Part shown: positions 30,954 through 45,783 of the stretch, in pieces | Layout of the letters: the number at the start of each line of letters is the position of its first letter | Numbering within the stretch: the first letter of the stretch is position 1 | Assembly (NCBI GenBank): GCA_023231475.1 | Contig: JALJEE010000145.1 | Coordinates: forward strand, 97,435-161,434 | Length of the DNA: 64,000 bases | Source: Seison nebaliae | Lineage: Eukaryota; Rotifera; Pararotatoria; Seisonacea; Seisonidae | Reading direction: 5' to 3' | Translations under genes and position numbers: made by a program | Notes under the pieces: model-generated | Told to the model about the DNA's origin: nothing | Databases searched by the model: none | Seen by the model: the letters and a program-made list of their open reading frames with translations, nothing else

Positions 30954-33900
30954 TTATATTGAAAGATAAGAATTCGGTGTTGTCGTATCAGCAGTCGTAT
31001 GATCACCACATTTATGATTGATAACCGGGGTGGTAGTAGTTTCATCAAATTTCCATAAATTTATCGGTTTCTTATTCGATAATTCATCGTACGCACATTT
31101 CAATATTTTAGTGAGAACTTGATTCGAACTAATATTATGAATCTGATTAGCTTCAGCTGACTTTGATCTTTGTTGAATGTTCATTGTCAAATCATATTTC
31201 AACATGGTATTACCATCAAAACTATGATTTTGCATCAGGATTGTTCCCGAATTTAATGTCGGTCTCGGATTTATACATTGTTCCGGTTTCAACATATTTC
31301 TGTCATCTAAACTGAATTGTCGTTGCGACGGTTTATTTTTCGGATATTCAATACGATCTAACTCTATTGATTTATCGTTCACCAATAATTCCGTTGAACT
31401 GATTTCGATATCGTTTCCTGGTTCCTGTTCAGATGATGATGATGTCGTTGTTAATGGAAATACTTGTGTATATTCATCTTGTTTCCTTTTCGTTTTTATA
31501 TACAGTTCCAATAATGAATCTGAATGTAAAAAATCGACTTTATTATCTATCGATCGTTTTAATTCAAATTCTTCGATTCCTTCCGATATGGAAAGAGATC
31601 TTTTCAATCGTTTATTCACTTTCAACTGTCGACGACGACAAAGTGTTTCCGATCGTTTAATATAAGTATTCTCCAATGGATAATCTTTCGTAAATTTCTC
31701 TAAATTATTTTTGTATCTTTGTCGCGTATCAATTTCTATTCTCTTCTTTAATGATTGTGGATTAGTGCCAGTATAGAATAATTTACTGCCAATTCTTCGA
31801 TAATAGAATGTGGATTTCTTTCCAGATGTTGTACTTTTATTATTTATTTTATCATTCTCTTCATTATTCATCTTCTTCTTTTTGGGTGAATCTTTTTCAT
31901 GAGATTCTTTCATTTCATCAATCGTCTGACCAACAGACAGATGGACAACTCGATGAGTATTGAAAGTGGAATTGGCATCTTGTAATTGGCCGAGATGTGG
32001 ATAGACTTTAGCTCGATTAAATTGTGATGTTTGGACTGCGTTAGCTTGAAGTGGCGTTGGAAGATTATTGTTAGGTATTTCATCCAATTCATCCCAATCT
32101 TCGTTTGTTTCTTCTTTTTCTTCAACTTTCAATAACGTCTGTTCTTTGAGGAGATATGGATAGTTGAAACTGTCGTGTGATTGATGAATTGTATCTGTGT
32201 ATTTCTGTAAACGAATGACAGGTGTGAGGTAAGTGCTTCGTCTTTGCAACGAACTACATCGACGCAAATTCTGTTCGACATAATCGTTTTGACACTTTAA
32301 ATGATTATTATTATCATTCTCCAATTGAGGTATCTCGCCAGAGTGATAAAGAATTTCTTGATCAGGAACTGATAATTGTTTATAATAATTGAAGGATAAT
32401 GGATGAGCGGGATCAGAATTAGTGTAAGGATCGAGTGTAGATCGTAAACGATATTCAGGAGATGCAATATCGGATTTGACGTAATTATTCATTTCATTAG
32501 AAGTGAAAGTATATAATTCTTTCTTAATAATTGGAAGAATTGGTTTATTATTATTATGATCTTTTTGTTTTATGCTCAAATTCGATTGTTGTCCCAGATC
32601 GGACAAAGGAGAAATTTGAGGTTTTTCTAATTGATCCGTTCCATTCAAATGATTAATATAAGAATTGGGAAAATTTATATTTTCATTTAATAAATAATTT
32701 GAATAATTATCATGTGCCTCATCGATGTTGATGGATGGGAGATGTTGTCGTTTAAAATAAACTGATGACGGTCTTAATGATGAAGTTTGCGTGGCATTAA
32801 CAGATAATGATGTGACACATTCACCTTCAATGTTTATCGATGGATTACTACAACTATTCGAATGAGAGTTAAGAAATCCTGCTTCTTTTAACGATTCCGT
32901 CTCCACGGTCGAATCGGTGAAATTCAAATGTTTAACTCGACGTAAATGATATAAATGTGAAGGAATTGAATTGGCGGTATCGAAACTTTTCGCCGTTACT
33001 TCTATCACAGGTTTCTCACGTTCATGCATTTGCGATGTATCGAAACTGATGGCGTTATTTTCGATCGTATCTTGTTGAAGAAATCGATTGTAATTGATTG
33101 ATTGATTGTTATGGACGATTGACAAAGTGTTGGGACAAGTTCTCTTATTCGTTGATTGTTTCATTGATTGATGATTTTTATTTTTAAAATTCTCACATTT
33201 CATATTTCCTCCAACCTCCAATTTAGTTTTACTATTTATTATTGTTGTTTGATGATCGTCTATAGATACCGTTTCCACCGATGATGGTATGTCTCCATGA
33301 TACATAGCTTGTTGTTTATTCAATTTATTTCGTTTTAAACTTCTCGATAAAAGTAATCGACTAATATTGGAAGGAAGCCATTTGTTTTTCGTTGAATGAT
33401 TATGATTCTCCTTATTACTGGTTTGTGATAAAGATTTTTTAGTCAAAGGTGTTCGCGGCTCTAATCGAATTACTTCATTTTTCCGATCATTCTCTTTCAT
33501 TATTATTTCATTAACATCATTCGGTTGCAATAAAGGATATTTCAAATCATCAAAATTTGCCCGTTTATTAACGTCATATAAGAAATTAGTTCGAATATGT
33601 CCAATGTCTAAGTTGTTGTTGTTGTTGTTATTGTTATTATTGTTGCTGTTGGTTGTGGTTGATAATGTTATACCGGTCGTCGAATTGATAATTGTGGATG
33701 GTGAGGGTGAATATGATTGTGTTGGTGAAGGTGGAAGTAAAGTTTGAATAGGTAGAGATTCTGGTTGTTGTTTAACGAATTGTTGTTGTAGTTGTTGTTG
33801 ATCAGGATGATGGTACATATTTTGATGTAATGGTGGATAATTATTTTCGAAATGCTGGTCCTTAATTTGAGCATTCTGATGTTGAATAATATTATTCTGG

Positions 33901-35972
33901 ATTTGTTGTGATTGTAGGATTGCGGCATTGACGGAATCTAATTGTTCTTTTAATAAACTCTTCTCTTGAGTCACTTGCATTTGTTCCATGGCTCGTCGTC
34001 GCAGCACTTCTCGAGCACCCGAAATACAATGAAATGCCAATACTACCACACCAATCAACATCAATGCTACAAATAAAGAAATGCTGATGTACATTAGAAA
34101 TTCGTATTGCAAGGGATATCGTTGTGCCAATGTTACGCACGTCACACAGACTAATAGTACGACAACGATCGCCGCCATAAATACGAGAACTAATCGAGAT
34201 TGTTGTTTTTTTATTAGTTCGAACAATAAGGTTTGGAATGATTTGGACATTTGAGCATGATCATTCGCTCCACATAATATCCGTTTGAGATTGAGACCAC
34301 AAATGGCATTCTTGTATTGATTGATGGAATTGCCAATCTGCAATTTGATCTTTTCGCTTATCGTTTGATCGGTTAATTGTCGCGTTAAACGATCATGCAA
34401 TTCGAATTGGAGATTGTTCCGCTCTTCATGTTGTTGACGAATGCATTCGATTTCCGCTGTTGATAAATTGCCTAATTGAAGATTCATTTCGCTTTCGTCA
34501 TTGAACGTAGTCTGATCGTTAAGTGAATTCATTGTGTTATTACAATTGTCCAGGGTATTTTCGTCTTCAGGAAGAAAAGAAAGAAAGGAAAACAGAAGAA
34601 ATTACATGAAAATTATCCTTGTTTGATTTGTGTTTCATTTAGAGGAAAGGTGGACGAACACGTAAAAGAATTAATAGTAATTCCTTTTTCCTTTTCTTTC
34701 TTAGCGACATATAACGATGGGGAGGAATATGTCCAGGTAAATACGTAATAATTTAGTCAGAGTTAAAATTTTCCTTTTTTATTTCGTTCCCAAAATTTTT
34801 GGAAAACGAAAATATTTTTCTCCGGAAATATAATATCGTTTGTTTAGATTTACTAAAAGAAAAATGTTTCTCTTTCATTTTTTCCCCGACATTCGTCTAC
34901 TTGACCAGTCAGTGATTTGAATATTATGTAAAATTTATGCATATTCTCTGGGAATATCTATCCTTCTATTCAATTCCATCTAATCGCCTTCAGTCTCTGA
35001 TAAAAACAGTTCTTCATAACACTTCTCTCACAAGAAGATGATGCTTATGAGCTTCCTTTCTTCCAAAATTACTCCAATTAAAAATTTCATCTATTCCTCT
35101 TTCATTTTTAATGATTCCATTCCGTTGCCCATCCTACTCGCTGTCAAATGATTATTTTATTTGAATTCCACCTAATTCATCTTCTCTCGCCCTAATCTTC
35201 ATATTCGGAGGAGAAGTCACATATTACATGGAATCTTATGTATACTATACATTCACTTTTTCTAAACGACGAAACAAAAGTGGATTTGATGAGAATGGAA
35301 AAATTCTCATAAATATAATAAACAATATTCGTGTGATACGTGGGTCAGAAGCAAATGATAATAAAGGAATTATTAAGAACCTTTCTCATCTTTATGAATA
35401 AATTTCGGTTGTATTGGGTCCATGTCGAGAATTGTTACATTCATGCGATGATTATTACATCTATTATCGTATTGAGACAAGTGGGAAAGATGGTGTAGGG
35501 GAAGGTACTGATTATTATCAAGATGACCGCCAAATCTTTTCGTTACAGAATGCGATACAGTTGTTGGTAATTTTAATGAACATGTATGACGATTTGAGGT
35601 GTCATTCGGATTTAATGTATTTCCATCAGAACAATTTTTGTTGTTATTGACATTTTCATTATTTTGTGTTTGTAAATAAGTGGGAGGTGATGGATATGAA
35701 TAACGATAATTCAAATTAGGTATCGTCAGAATCGATAACGATTTTGAGGAATCAATTAACGATACCGTATTCAACGATATTCGGTCATTTTGTTGTTGAT
35801 TATTAGCATGAGCAATCAAAAAAGTTTTTGGTTGAATCGAATGTCGTTTGGGTAATGTCGTTGTGGATGAATTGATCGATGACGGTTGAGCAGAATGACG
35901 TGGTTTTTTCGGTTTTCGTAACCGTTCATTATTTGATGTTGGTTGGACCGAACATCGCCGAACGTCCACCAT
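30954..35972 (-). CDS. Large two-transmembrane protein of unknown function
   Basis: Two exons (35972-35381 and 34564-30954) join in frame across an 816-nt intron to give about 1400 residues. The first exon is Ser/Thr/Asn-rich with three SVQP/SAQP/SIQP-type motifs, RRCSVQPTS, RHSAQPSS and KRHSIQPKT, that resemble basophilic kinase sites. A conserved-looking segment follows: helical residues ~235-315, then two adjacent hydrophobic helices at about 322-343 (VLVFMAAIVVVLLVCVTCVT) and 356-377 (ISISLFVALMLIGVVVLAF). A basic VLRRRAMEQMQ stretch comes next. The last ~1000 residues are low-complexity (poly-Asn, Gln-rich, Ser-rich) and probably cytosolic and disordered. An AG lies just before the 35972 ATG, so upstream exons may exist. 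I do not recognise the family. Confidence 0.7.
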
Positions 35973-38900
35973 TCCTAGAAAAATGAAATTATTTCAATTT
36001 AGAATTGTTTCATGAAAATTATTTTAATTCAATTTTAATTTAAAATATTTTAAACGATGGAATGTTCGATGGAAAATGTTTTGAAAATTTTCATTTTCAT
36101 TCAATTTTCTTAAAAAGGTTATATTAATAATCAAAGTTGAAGTTGGGAAGATGAAAAATTTGAGATGAATATTCTTCAATGTGAACTTTTGTATCAATTA
36201 GTTATGATAACTGTCATAATGTAGGAAATTATAAGGAATGCGTGCGTAAAATATTTTGGTAAGAATAATTACTAGAATTCATTTGAATTTCTATGATAAA
36301 TATCATTACTATTACAATTATATTGAGATGATTATAATAATAGCTATCAGAATTATGAAGAAAATGTCGAGTTTAAAAAAGATTTTTTTATTTATTTTCC
36401 TTTCTTCAAATGATGCAATCGGAATATGTTTTTGTTTGCATATATCTAATTAGTAAGAGAATATCCATCGACAATATCCATTTCGATGTTTTGTGTGCAT
36501 TTTACGTGCACTGATGAGATAAGATAATATTCACGTTTAATAATTAGAAGAAGGAATAAATTTCTAATAAAAAATGGAATACTTTCTTCTACATCTCATT
36601 GATTATTGTTTCCTTTTAATTCTTTTTTGTTTCTGAACTATTTGCCCGATTTTTTTTAGATAAAATAAAAAGTAAAATGCTGTCCAAATTAACCAGAGAC
36701 AGAACCATACAAAGGTTGTTGAAGTATAAATAGATATATAAATGTCAAAATATGAGATGTTTCCTTACAATTTATGAATATTATGCAAAAAAAATTCCAT
36801 GTGGCTCATCCTTCATCATTATTTTTGTTTTGAAATGTTCTTTCTTCCTTTGTCGACTTTCACACAGTGTACGCCGATTTATAATAATATTACTACTCAA
36901 TATTACTATAAAGGAGCCGGTTTGCACATCGATATGTTCCTTTCTGCTCAGTCGTTGAGGATTACATAAATTTTATATGTACATTTGTCACATATTTTAC
37001 AAGAGAAAAAGACGAATGAATCAGATATAGACGATTCTCAAATTTGAGACTTTCTTCTCTCCAAGAAGGAATCGCTAAAAGTAGTATAATTTAAAATGGA
37101 GAAAGAAGTAGTTTATATCAGCTTCTTTCTGTCCATCTATCTCATTTTCATTCAGGCGATGAATGAGTCAATAAGTCATTTATTTTCTCACATGTATCCC
37201 ATTCATGAGCAGACAAGGAACGTGAAGCAATTACCGATAAGGATAAAGATTACAATGATTAAAGATAATTAATTTTACATGACGTCGTTATGGGAAAGGT
37301 TGGAGGAAGGTGGAATTATAAAAAGAAGAAATTATTCCTCAGTCTTCAACTGGAAATTTTATTCCGATTACTTCTTAATTCATATTATTCCTCATCTCCA
37401 TATGCGCTGGCGAGGGAGTGGAAAGACAATGCACACAATTCTCATTTGAACGTTCCTACAATTGCCCTCACTCACTCATTCACTCACTCACTCTCTCACT
37501 CGTTCTACAATTTTAGTCCATTCTCCAAATATTTTCTGCAAATTCTTTTACTGTTTTTTATTACTTTTAAGAGCATATATTATCGCTCCCTCATTCCAAT
37601 AATGACATTTATGGATATTCTCCTGTTTAATTCCACGCCAATTTCAAAGACGTTCTAATTCATATTAATTTTTCTGCTCGTCTCATTCCTCTCCTTCCAA
37701 TCCTCCAATATTGTTCCCACTAGTTATTGTTGAGAATAATGAGAATAAATTCGACGGTATTGTTTGAGAATATTGTTTACGTAATATGTAAATTTTCTTT
37801 TCTTTCTTTTTCGAATAAAAATGATAATTGCAATTCAATTATAATTATTATTCATTTCACCATCTCATCCAAAAGATTGTCAAATTCCCATTTTCTGATT
37901 ATGTTCCTTCTTCTCCTCAACACACAACTACTTCCATACAACAATGATTTTTCTATCAAGGTATATTCAATAAATTCTCTTGATAAATTATTGTTAATTA
38001 TGTTGGAATCGAAATGAATTTATGAATAATTTGACTTAATTCCAAAAAAGATGATCTTTTTAGAGGAGAAATTCCGTCACTCGAATTTTTCAAGTGCAAA
38101 TTCTATCAGTCGCTCCATTCGGTAGAGTCGATGGGCAGATTAGAAATAATATGTTATTTTTCAAAAAAATTGTTCGACAGTTTATTATTCATCTCGTTCT
38201 TCCTCTCTCAGAAAATCGTTTGACGTGGAAGTATTTCATTTTTGTATTCGATAATAGAAGGAGGAACTAACCGAAAATTTGATTATTAATTTTATCATTG
38301 TGCCAAATTTCGTGGTGTCATCGTATACCATTGCAAATCACATTCATTTCCCGATAATTTTTTTGTTTTAATCGAAATGTCAATAACGATCGAGTATCGT
38401 TATACACAGTTTGTTGATTGCATTGATTCGCGTAAATTGTGTCGTCATCGTATCATCATGGAATTCATGACAGGTCATTTTCAAATTAATCAATAAAAAT
38501 TTTCAAGCATCCAAGTTTTCTCCCCCGCACCCAAATTCATTGATGTGATTTGATCAATTGAACGAACGATTGTTGAAATTATGACCCATTATCATTCATT
38601 AGTTTGCAGTGTTATTAAATGGAAGTGTAAAAGAAAGAAAGAAGAAAGAAAAGAATTAGTTAAGTGAAAATAATGGAAAGTTTTAGGAAGAAAAGTTGAG
38701 TTGTTGCCAGGACAAAATCAAGAAAACTTTAGTTAGAGAATCATCTAATTTTGATCTATTGGAATTTTTTTAAATGTATGAAAATCTAAATTGTTTTAAG
38801 GGTCAGGTACGAGAAGGAGAATGATGGAAAGATTTTAGTTGATGGAATTAATGTCTATTCCATGAGGATAAGGATGATGACAAGAAGAAAGTTGAATAGG

Positions 38901-41900
38901 AAATAAGGATAACAATTTGGTTGAAAATAGTAGAACAAGTTGCCTAAAGTGGATAATTGCATGTCAATATTTCATGTGACATTAGTCAAATGAGAATAGA
39001 TCAATGTATATGATGAGTGATGATAGTAGTGATGATATAAGATGAGGATATTTATCAAATGATGAATTGTTCTCTGCAGTTAGTTGAGTGCTCTTGATGA
39101 AAACGAAATCTTTATGGTTCGAATAATCATGCAAATATATCACAATAAACTCATGGACGAACATGATCGTTTCATAAAAGATTCTTCAACAATTATCTCT
39201 TGGAGCAGAATATATGAAGAGCCATATCTCTTATTCACACACTTGTAATACTTAATTTCATCGTATCAAAAGAAAATATGAATCAAATTTAAATTACGAA
39301 TTATAATTATATATTAAATTTCAAAATGGAATCAATATTTTGGGAGAATAATCATCGGTATGGGAACGATAATCTTTAAACTCTTCGTATAAAATAACGA
39401 GAAGAAAATAATGACTTCCTTTGGTCTGAATGACTAATAAAGAAATATCATCGAATGATTGAAAAAGAGGAATTTAAACTGCTTCCATACTAATGATGTT
39501 GGAAGATTCCAGCACGAATTCATCGAACGGAAGTTGTCAGCAGAATGTTAATTTGAAGAGATTTAGCTTCAATGAAAAAATTTGAAATAAAAAAACACAA
39601 AGGCTTTTTCGGGAGGTGGAGAAAGAACTTGCTTCAGCTCATTCGGTAAAATTTACTTGAAGAAATGATTCTTTGTTAAGTTAATAATTGATTTGTTTTC
39701 AAAAAAAGGAAAAAAGGAAGAATACAGTCAGGAAAATAATATTGGAAGAAAATAATAATTGGAGAAATAATGGAGAGTAGTTCAAAGAATAAAGATTGAC
39801 TAATGTTGTCTGTAGGCTCAAAACAATTTTTTTTTACTTTTTCCTGGTGCAGACGCTTAGAGATCCTTGAGAGATTGTGCATCTACTTCATCTCTTCATT
39901 TCGAATGATGTGTGTTAGAAAGGATGGATTCGGAGAATGAAATATACGATTATCCGACCTCGTACTTTCCTTTTCTTCTTTGCTCTGTATAATGGAACAT
40001 ATTTACCTAAACAATTTCCCCCAAACGAACAATGCTAAATTAATACGCCTGTCAAGGAATAAGCATTCACAATGCTTATTGGATGAAATCGACGATATCG
40101 ATAATGTTTGTTATATCATCACATTAGTATTATATGTAGCTCCTTTTTACTCCTCCCACAATTAGTCCCGATAATTATTATTATTCTATTCATCACTTAT
40201 CACCAACGAATTGGAGGATATCTGCCCTAGTGAAATCCGACGAAATTATGGACAATAATTATCTTATTAATCAGCACGTGAAAAATTCCGTTGAGACCGA
40301 ATTGAATAATCACAGGAGATAACCACCCTCAGTATCAGTTAATCACAATCGTTAATAATATTTAATTATTTATTTAATTATCATGTAGATAATAATTGAA
40401 TGGGGGTGATTGTAGTAAATGTAGGTGCGAATGATGGACGAATATGGATATTAATTAAATATATAGAATGGAAAATAACTTAATTTAGGAGAAGGTTAAT
40501 AAATAGTATAAACAAATTAATATGAAGATAAAGTAAGAGGAAATGACGCATAAACTACTCTAATTTTAATTAAAATTAATAAAGAATGCATTTTTCATTG
40601 GAATATCAAATGAATTTTTCTCATATATTTCATTCGAATTAGAGAAAGTTTCTTTATATTCTTCATTCTATTTTTTCCCCAACACAGAATATTTAATCAT
40701 TCCTCCTGTCCTAATATAGGCTATTTCATTATGTTTCCATTATGAATAATTGAATAATTTCATCTAATCAATAAAAGGAAAACCTTATCAAATAAATAAA
40801 GTTAAAAATAATAATAATAATCACATAATTTCCCGTAAGATTAATGTGAATAGCATTGAAGAATAAATTTCTTTCATATCCCCTCCCGCCAATTCCCCTA
40901 CAAAAACTTTACTATGATTCTTCTAATTTTCTTAGTACAAGTTCGACTGTATAAGAACCGTTTGTATTTTATATTAACATCATACGTAAATTGAAATCGG
41001 ACTAAATAAAATATTGGAAGAACATCTCTCATAAGATGAAAAAAATGTTATATGCGAACACGTTCATTTTTTTAGGTTTCATTTGAAAAAGAAACTTTAA
41101 AATCATATCGCATCTTTGTCGTTGTAGTCATGAAGAAGAAAAAAGCTTTTTTGTGTTAAGATGAAATTATGAGTATCTTCAAAAATTACCGGAAGTATCG
41201 TTACTTGTTTTCAATAAAAAATGATTGTTCATTTTTAAATCTTCAACATGCACTTTTTGTATGTTGGAAGAATGTAGACCTGAGGACGCAATTTTTCATA
41301 TAACTGCATGAATACATTTAGTAGATGTGACAGACATTGACAGAAAATTTATTAAGGATTTTTAAAGATTAGGAACAACCAGTAAGGAAGGAAAGAGACA
41401 TTTCATCCGAAAGTAACATAGAAGAATGTTAATCTAGCAGTCACTTTTTTCTCGTACGTAGGGAAAATTATGTTCCATTTGTCCACCATCGCCCTTCAAT
41501 ATATGATCAGGATATTGAACTTAACCAAATGTGAATGTGTGAGGCTACATGTCTCGTCTACACTTTCATTCGATTGAGTCATGCAATCTGAACATGATGA
41601 ATATATTTTTGTTTCAATAACTAGTTCTTGTAGTTAAGAGTAACGTAAGATAATGAATGTAATAACTACGATTAAGATGATGTTTTGAAAATGGACGATT
41701 ATATAATAGTGGAGAGAAGAATCTTTAACAACTCAATAGGAACCTTAAAAAAAACTAGTGATATATCTGATCTTTAAAAACGAACGAAATGAGATAATAA
41801 TATATCACTTTTGTAAAACGACTCCATTTAAACAAGAGATAGATGGACGAGATTCATCCATTCTCCCCCCATTACATGTAAACAATAAAAGAATAAATAG

Positions 41901-44900
41901 ATACTTTTGTTAAGATGTCAATCATCTCATGCTAAATATGAAGTAATTTGACATTTAAGTTAAATTTTACATCTCTAATGCTAGAGAATAACTGGCATTG
42001 AGTGAAGAAGAAATAAGTTCGACCTACTACCATTATTATAAGAAAAAGAAAACCTATTAAATCTATTTCGCTTACGATAACAAATAAAACTTTAGCAAGT
42101 TTAGAAGAATAATATTGACATTTTTCTTCTGTTTTTTTCTATAATAATAAATCTCAATTTCTTATTAAGAATTTCTTAGTATACATTTTTCATTCTTGTG
42201 TTGTTAATATGTAAGCGAAATGGTGATATGATTTAATTCTTTTCATTTTTTATAGCAATTGATTCACTAGTTCACCAGGAATGAGTCTCCTTCTTAATTT
42301 TCTTGGTTTTTCTTCTTTCGGTTTGAAGATAATACATTATTTATACAACGGATGTATATTTGGTCGGATTATAAGAAAAGGAAAGTACTTTAATTATTTA
42401 TCATTCGATTAAGTTTTATTATTACAAAATATATAATTATAATTTATAAATACAAAATCAAGTTTACGTAATCCTCAGTTATTTCTATGACTGTAATTGT
42501 TACAAACGTCTTCAATCGGTGTTAGATAGGATGAATTGGGAGGAATGTACTTTAAACATTATCATTTATTTCCATCATGAAAATTTACAAATCGTCCTTA
42601 CAATTATTTATGCAACATTTGTTCCAATTTTTCTTTACCTTAGATGTTTTTGTTTCATGATATTCACCTCTTTTAAATTTTGATTATTTTTATTATGATT
42701 CCTAATATTATTATTATGATGATGAGAAATGATTATTGTTATCATCGATATAAAATCAATATTATTCAAGTATTTCGAAGAATCTCTTCAATGACATCTT
42801 CCTTTCAAACAAAAAAGAAATTGTTGTTAGAAACTTCTTCTTCTTCTTCTTCTCACATTGGATGAGATATTATGAGAAATTCTACTAACTCAGGTATGGA
42901 GGAAGCATTTTGCCAAATGACATTCATATTCCAATTATTTGAAGAATCGTTTATTTCCCGTTTTCTTTCGTCATTTAAAGTTTTCGTCGAATGATTTGGT
43001 TGACTGTTATCGGAAATACGTTCTATAGGTTTCTGTGTTTTTCTGTGAAGAAGAAGAGAATGGAAATGATATAATACGGAATAATCTTTTAATAAATTTG
43101 AAAGAATCTACAAAATATCTCTGTTTGTTCGGATAGTCGTTCGTACAATTAAGAATGAATTCAATTAAGAATGGAAGATAATAATATAGTACTATTAAAG
43201 AAGATATGATATCATCAGTGCAAATAGATATTAAATTCGAGTATGAATATTACGACAAATTTAATATGGGAAAAAGTAATTTTGGTCTAATATTAGATAG
43301 TAATTTTTCCGTAGTCTCACATCGGCCTACTACTGATACTGGGAAGTAAGAAGAGAGACTAACAGTTAGTAAGTGAGTGAATGATAAAGAAGAAAAGTAT
43401 TAGCAATTGATTTCTCTCATCAATTGTTTTTGAATGAGCTCTTAGAACATAAAGGTAAATGAAAATGGAAAGAATGATTTTCCTTCAACTTTTGTCGACA
43501 AATATTTGGTACGTGAGAAAAAAAACTTTGGGAGTTTTCTTTCTCCCATTTTGATGCATTGCCTAATTATTGAGTTTGGCATCTTAAACTTAACATTAGT
43601 TATATCATACGAATGGAAAATAAGCACTATCTCCCATCATCTTTACCATTATTATGATGATGATTGCCATGATAATGCTCAGCGCCTATACAATAAAATA
43701 TGTACATTTATTAGAAGTAATACTGAATAAAAAGTCGAATGAATGTCAGCACGAGATTCCTTCCATAGAGATGTTTTAGAGATTGAATTAGATCTTCTCA
43801 TTTCATTCTATGTTACCTCACCTTCGGTGAGTTTTTCAGGAAAAAAACTGTAGCGGAAAAAATTGGTTAAATTTATTTGTTGCTTACGCCCAAATTGTGT
43901 TCAATATTGAATAGGAGGATTGATGTTGGACATAATAATTATATCTATTCGTTAAATAGACTTTTGGATAACTTTTGCCCAGTCGACGTTTTTCCGACGA
44001 TCATTCTCAAATAGAAGTTGAGTAAGTTCAACTCAAATTTAACAAGCCGATTACGAAACGAAATTATTGTTGTGTTATTCAGTTACATTGTCGAATGTGA
44101 AAAATGTGAAAATTGTTGATGGGCAAACATTATTAGTTTTATCTTCTTTCCAATTATTATTTGTGCCTTTTACATCATTTCCGTTACAGATCATAAAGAT
44201 TACCATGGGAAAGAACATAGTTAAAAAGAATGCTCACCTCTTCCAATGATCGGTTGTGCTAATTGATTCTTTTAAAAAAAATGATTTTCATCCTCCATTC
44301 ACCATTAGTCTTCACTTACTTGATGAGTAATCGGAAAATATAAACAACTTTAGCTTATCTGTCGATTTCCTTTCAAATCAGGTTTATTTAAAAATATTGG
44401 AATAACCACTTGTGATGTTAATATCTGGATATTGGGATTATTCTAATAATTTATTCCGCCATGTAACTTTCAGATTACCATGATCTTTTTTAAAATAATT
44501 TCACGGAAGATTAATGAATATTTCTATATAACATGAAATTTATCTGATTTCTGAGCAATTTTTTTACTGATTCAATTTCTACTTTCTATTAATTACAAAT
44601 TCAACAAAACATAATGGTTTCCACGAATGGAATAAAATAATAATTAAGTGACTAAATAAAATGATGGTTTTGAAAGAGAATAATGTGAATTTGAATGAGA
44701 AAAGGATTTTCAATAAATAATCCGAAATTAAATTTTGAAATTTACTATTTGTTCGCTATTACTCTAAATACTTTTCAAAATAAGAATAGTCAACATAAAT
44801 AACTTTTTAGTAGTAGATTTCCTTTTGGGGGGACAGTTCGTCTGCTGACCCTGAATATAAATATTGCTAGCACGCTGTCTTCCATTCGTTCCCGGCCTTC

Positions 44901-45590
44901 CCATGTAGTTTCCACCACGACTTGTTAATGAATGCATAATTTCTTCAAATTCGATTCAAATGCTCGTGTGATTTGTTAATAAGACATCTGTTGCATAAAC
45001 AAAATGTTTCTTGATGATTTATTTTGTTTGTTCATCATTATTCTCATAATGACTATTGATGGAATTGTTGGTAATGATTATGATGATCATGAATAATAGA
45101 AATCATTTAAGATTGATTTATTCGTGTTCCATGCGATAGGAAAAAATGAAAAATCTGACACACTCAAACGACGGTCATCTAATTCGAAAAATAAAGAGAA
45201 ACATTAATCGACAAAATATGACACAAAATAACGAGATTCTATTAAAATTTCCTGATCATCATAATGTTGTTCGAAAGGAGAATGAATATAGTGACGTAGT
45301 TTAGTTGAAATAAATGGGAGAATTCCTTTGAGATTCGGATAAGTCAGTTTATTTTTATTAGTTTAGTTCATCGACTTTCTAATATTGATCGTTAAAGAAC
45401 ATCTTCTTCCATAACAAACATTAATGAAGTAAAACAAATTAAACGGAACCACTTCAATATTTTAGGAGAAAACTAAATTAAAAACAAATATATAGGGAAT
45501 GTTAATGATTATGAGTTTTAAGATGGAAGGAAATTTTTTTGTTTTTGACAGAAATATTTTATTAATTTTCTTTCTTTCTTATAACAATAG
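35973..45590. other. Long gene-poor region
   Basis: About 9.6 kb with no coding frame that shows domains or splice context. It has AT-rich low-complexity sequence, a (CTCA)n-like tract near 37470-37505 (CACTCACTCATTCACTCACT), and many short ATTATT runs. It could contain 5' non-coding exons and introns of the minus-strand membrane-protein gene, introns of a plus-strand gene using the 45.6-kb exon, or regulatory DNA. Confidence 0.5.
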
Positions 45591-45783
45591 ACGACATGAA
45601 ATGGATCGACAATTAAAAAAAAAATTGAATGATAATGTAAAGAGTTCGACGAATTTGCTTCGAGAAAAATTGAAATCGATGAAAGAGTCAAGAAAACAAG
45701 CGAACATTATTGAAAAGAACGACATCATTGATGATGAAGCGGAACGAAACGATACCCAGATGGCGCAATTGTTGGAGTATAAG
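45591..45783 (+). CDS. Isolated internal exon candidate
   Basis: 193 nt flanked by TTCTTATAACAATAG on the left and by GTTCGA directly after AAG on the right, both good splice signals for this genome. The open frame encodes a highly charged helical segment (RHEMDRQLKKKLNDNVKSST, then KLKSMKESRKQANIIEKNDI and DDEAERNDTQMAQLLEYK) with far less Asn/Ile/Tyr bias than the surrounding non-coding sequence. It may belong to a plus-strand gene with unusually long introns. No family is recognised, and partner exons were not found. Confidence 0.4.

Noticed and set aside
37290-37658. 122-codon plus frame in the gene desert
   Set aside because: Includes a CTCA microsatellite translated as HSFTHSLSHSF; no domain or splice signals.
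45541-45590. Extending the 45.6-kb frame upstream to its first ATG at 45499
   Set aside because: The upstream part is hydrophobic AT-rich sequence ending in a pyrimidine tract and AG, which fits an intron end better than coding.
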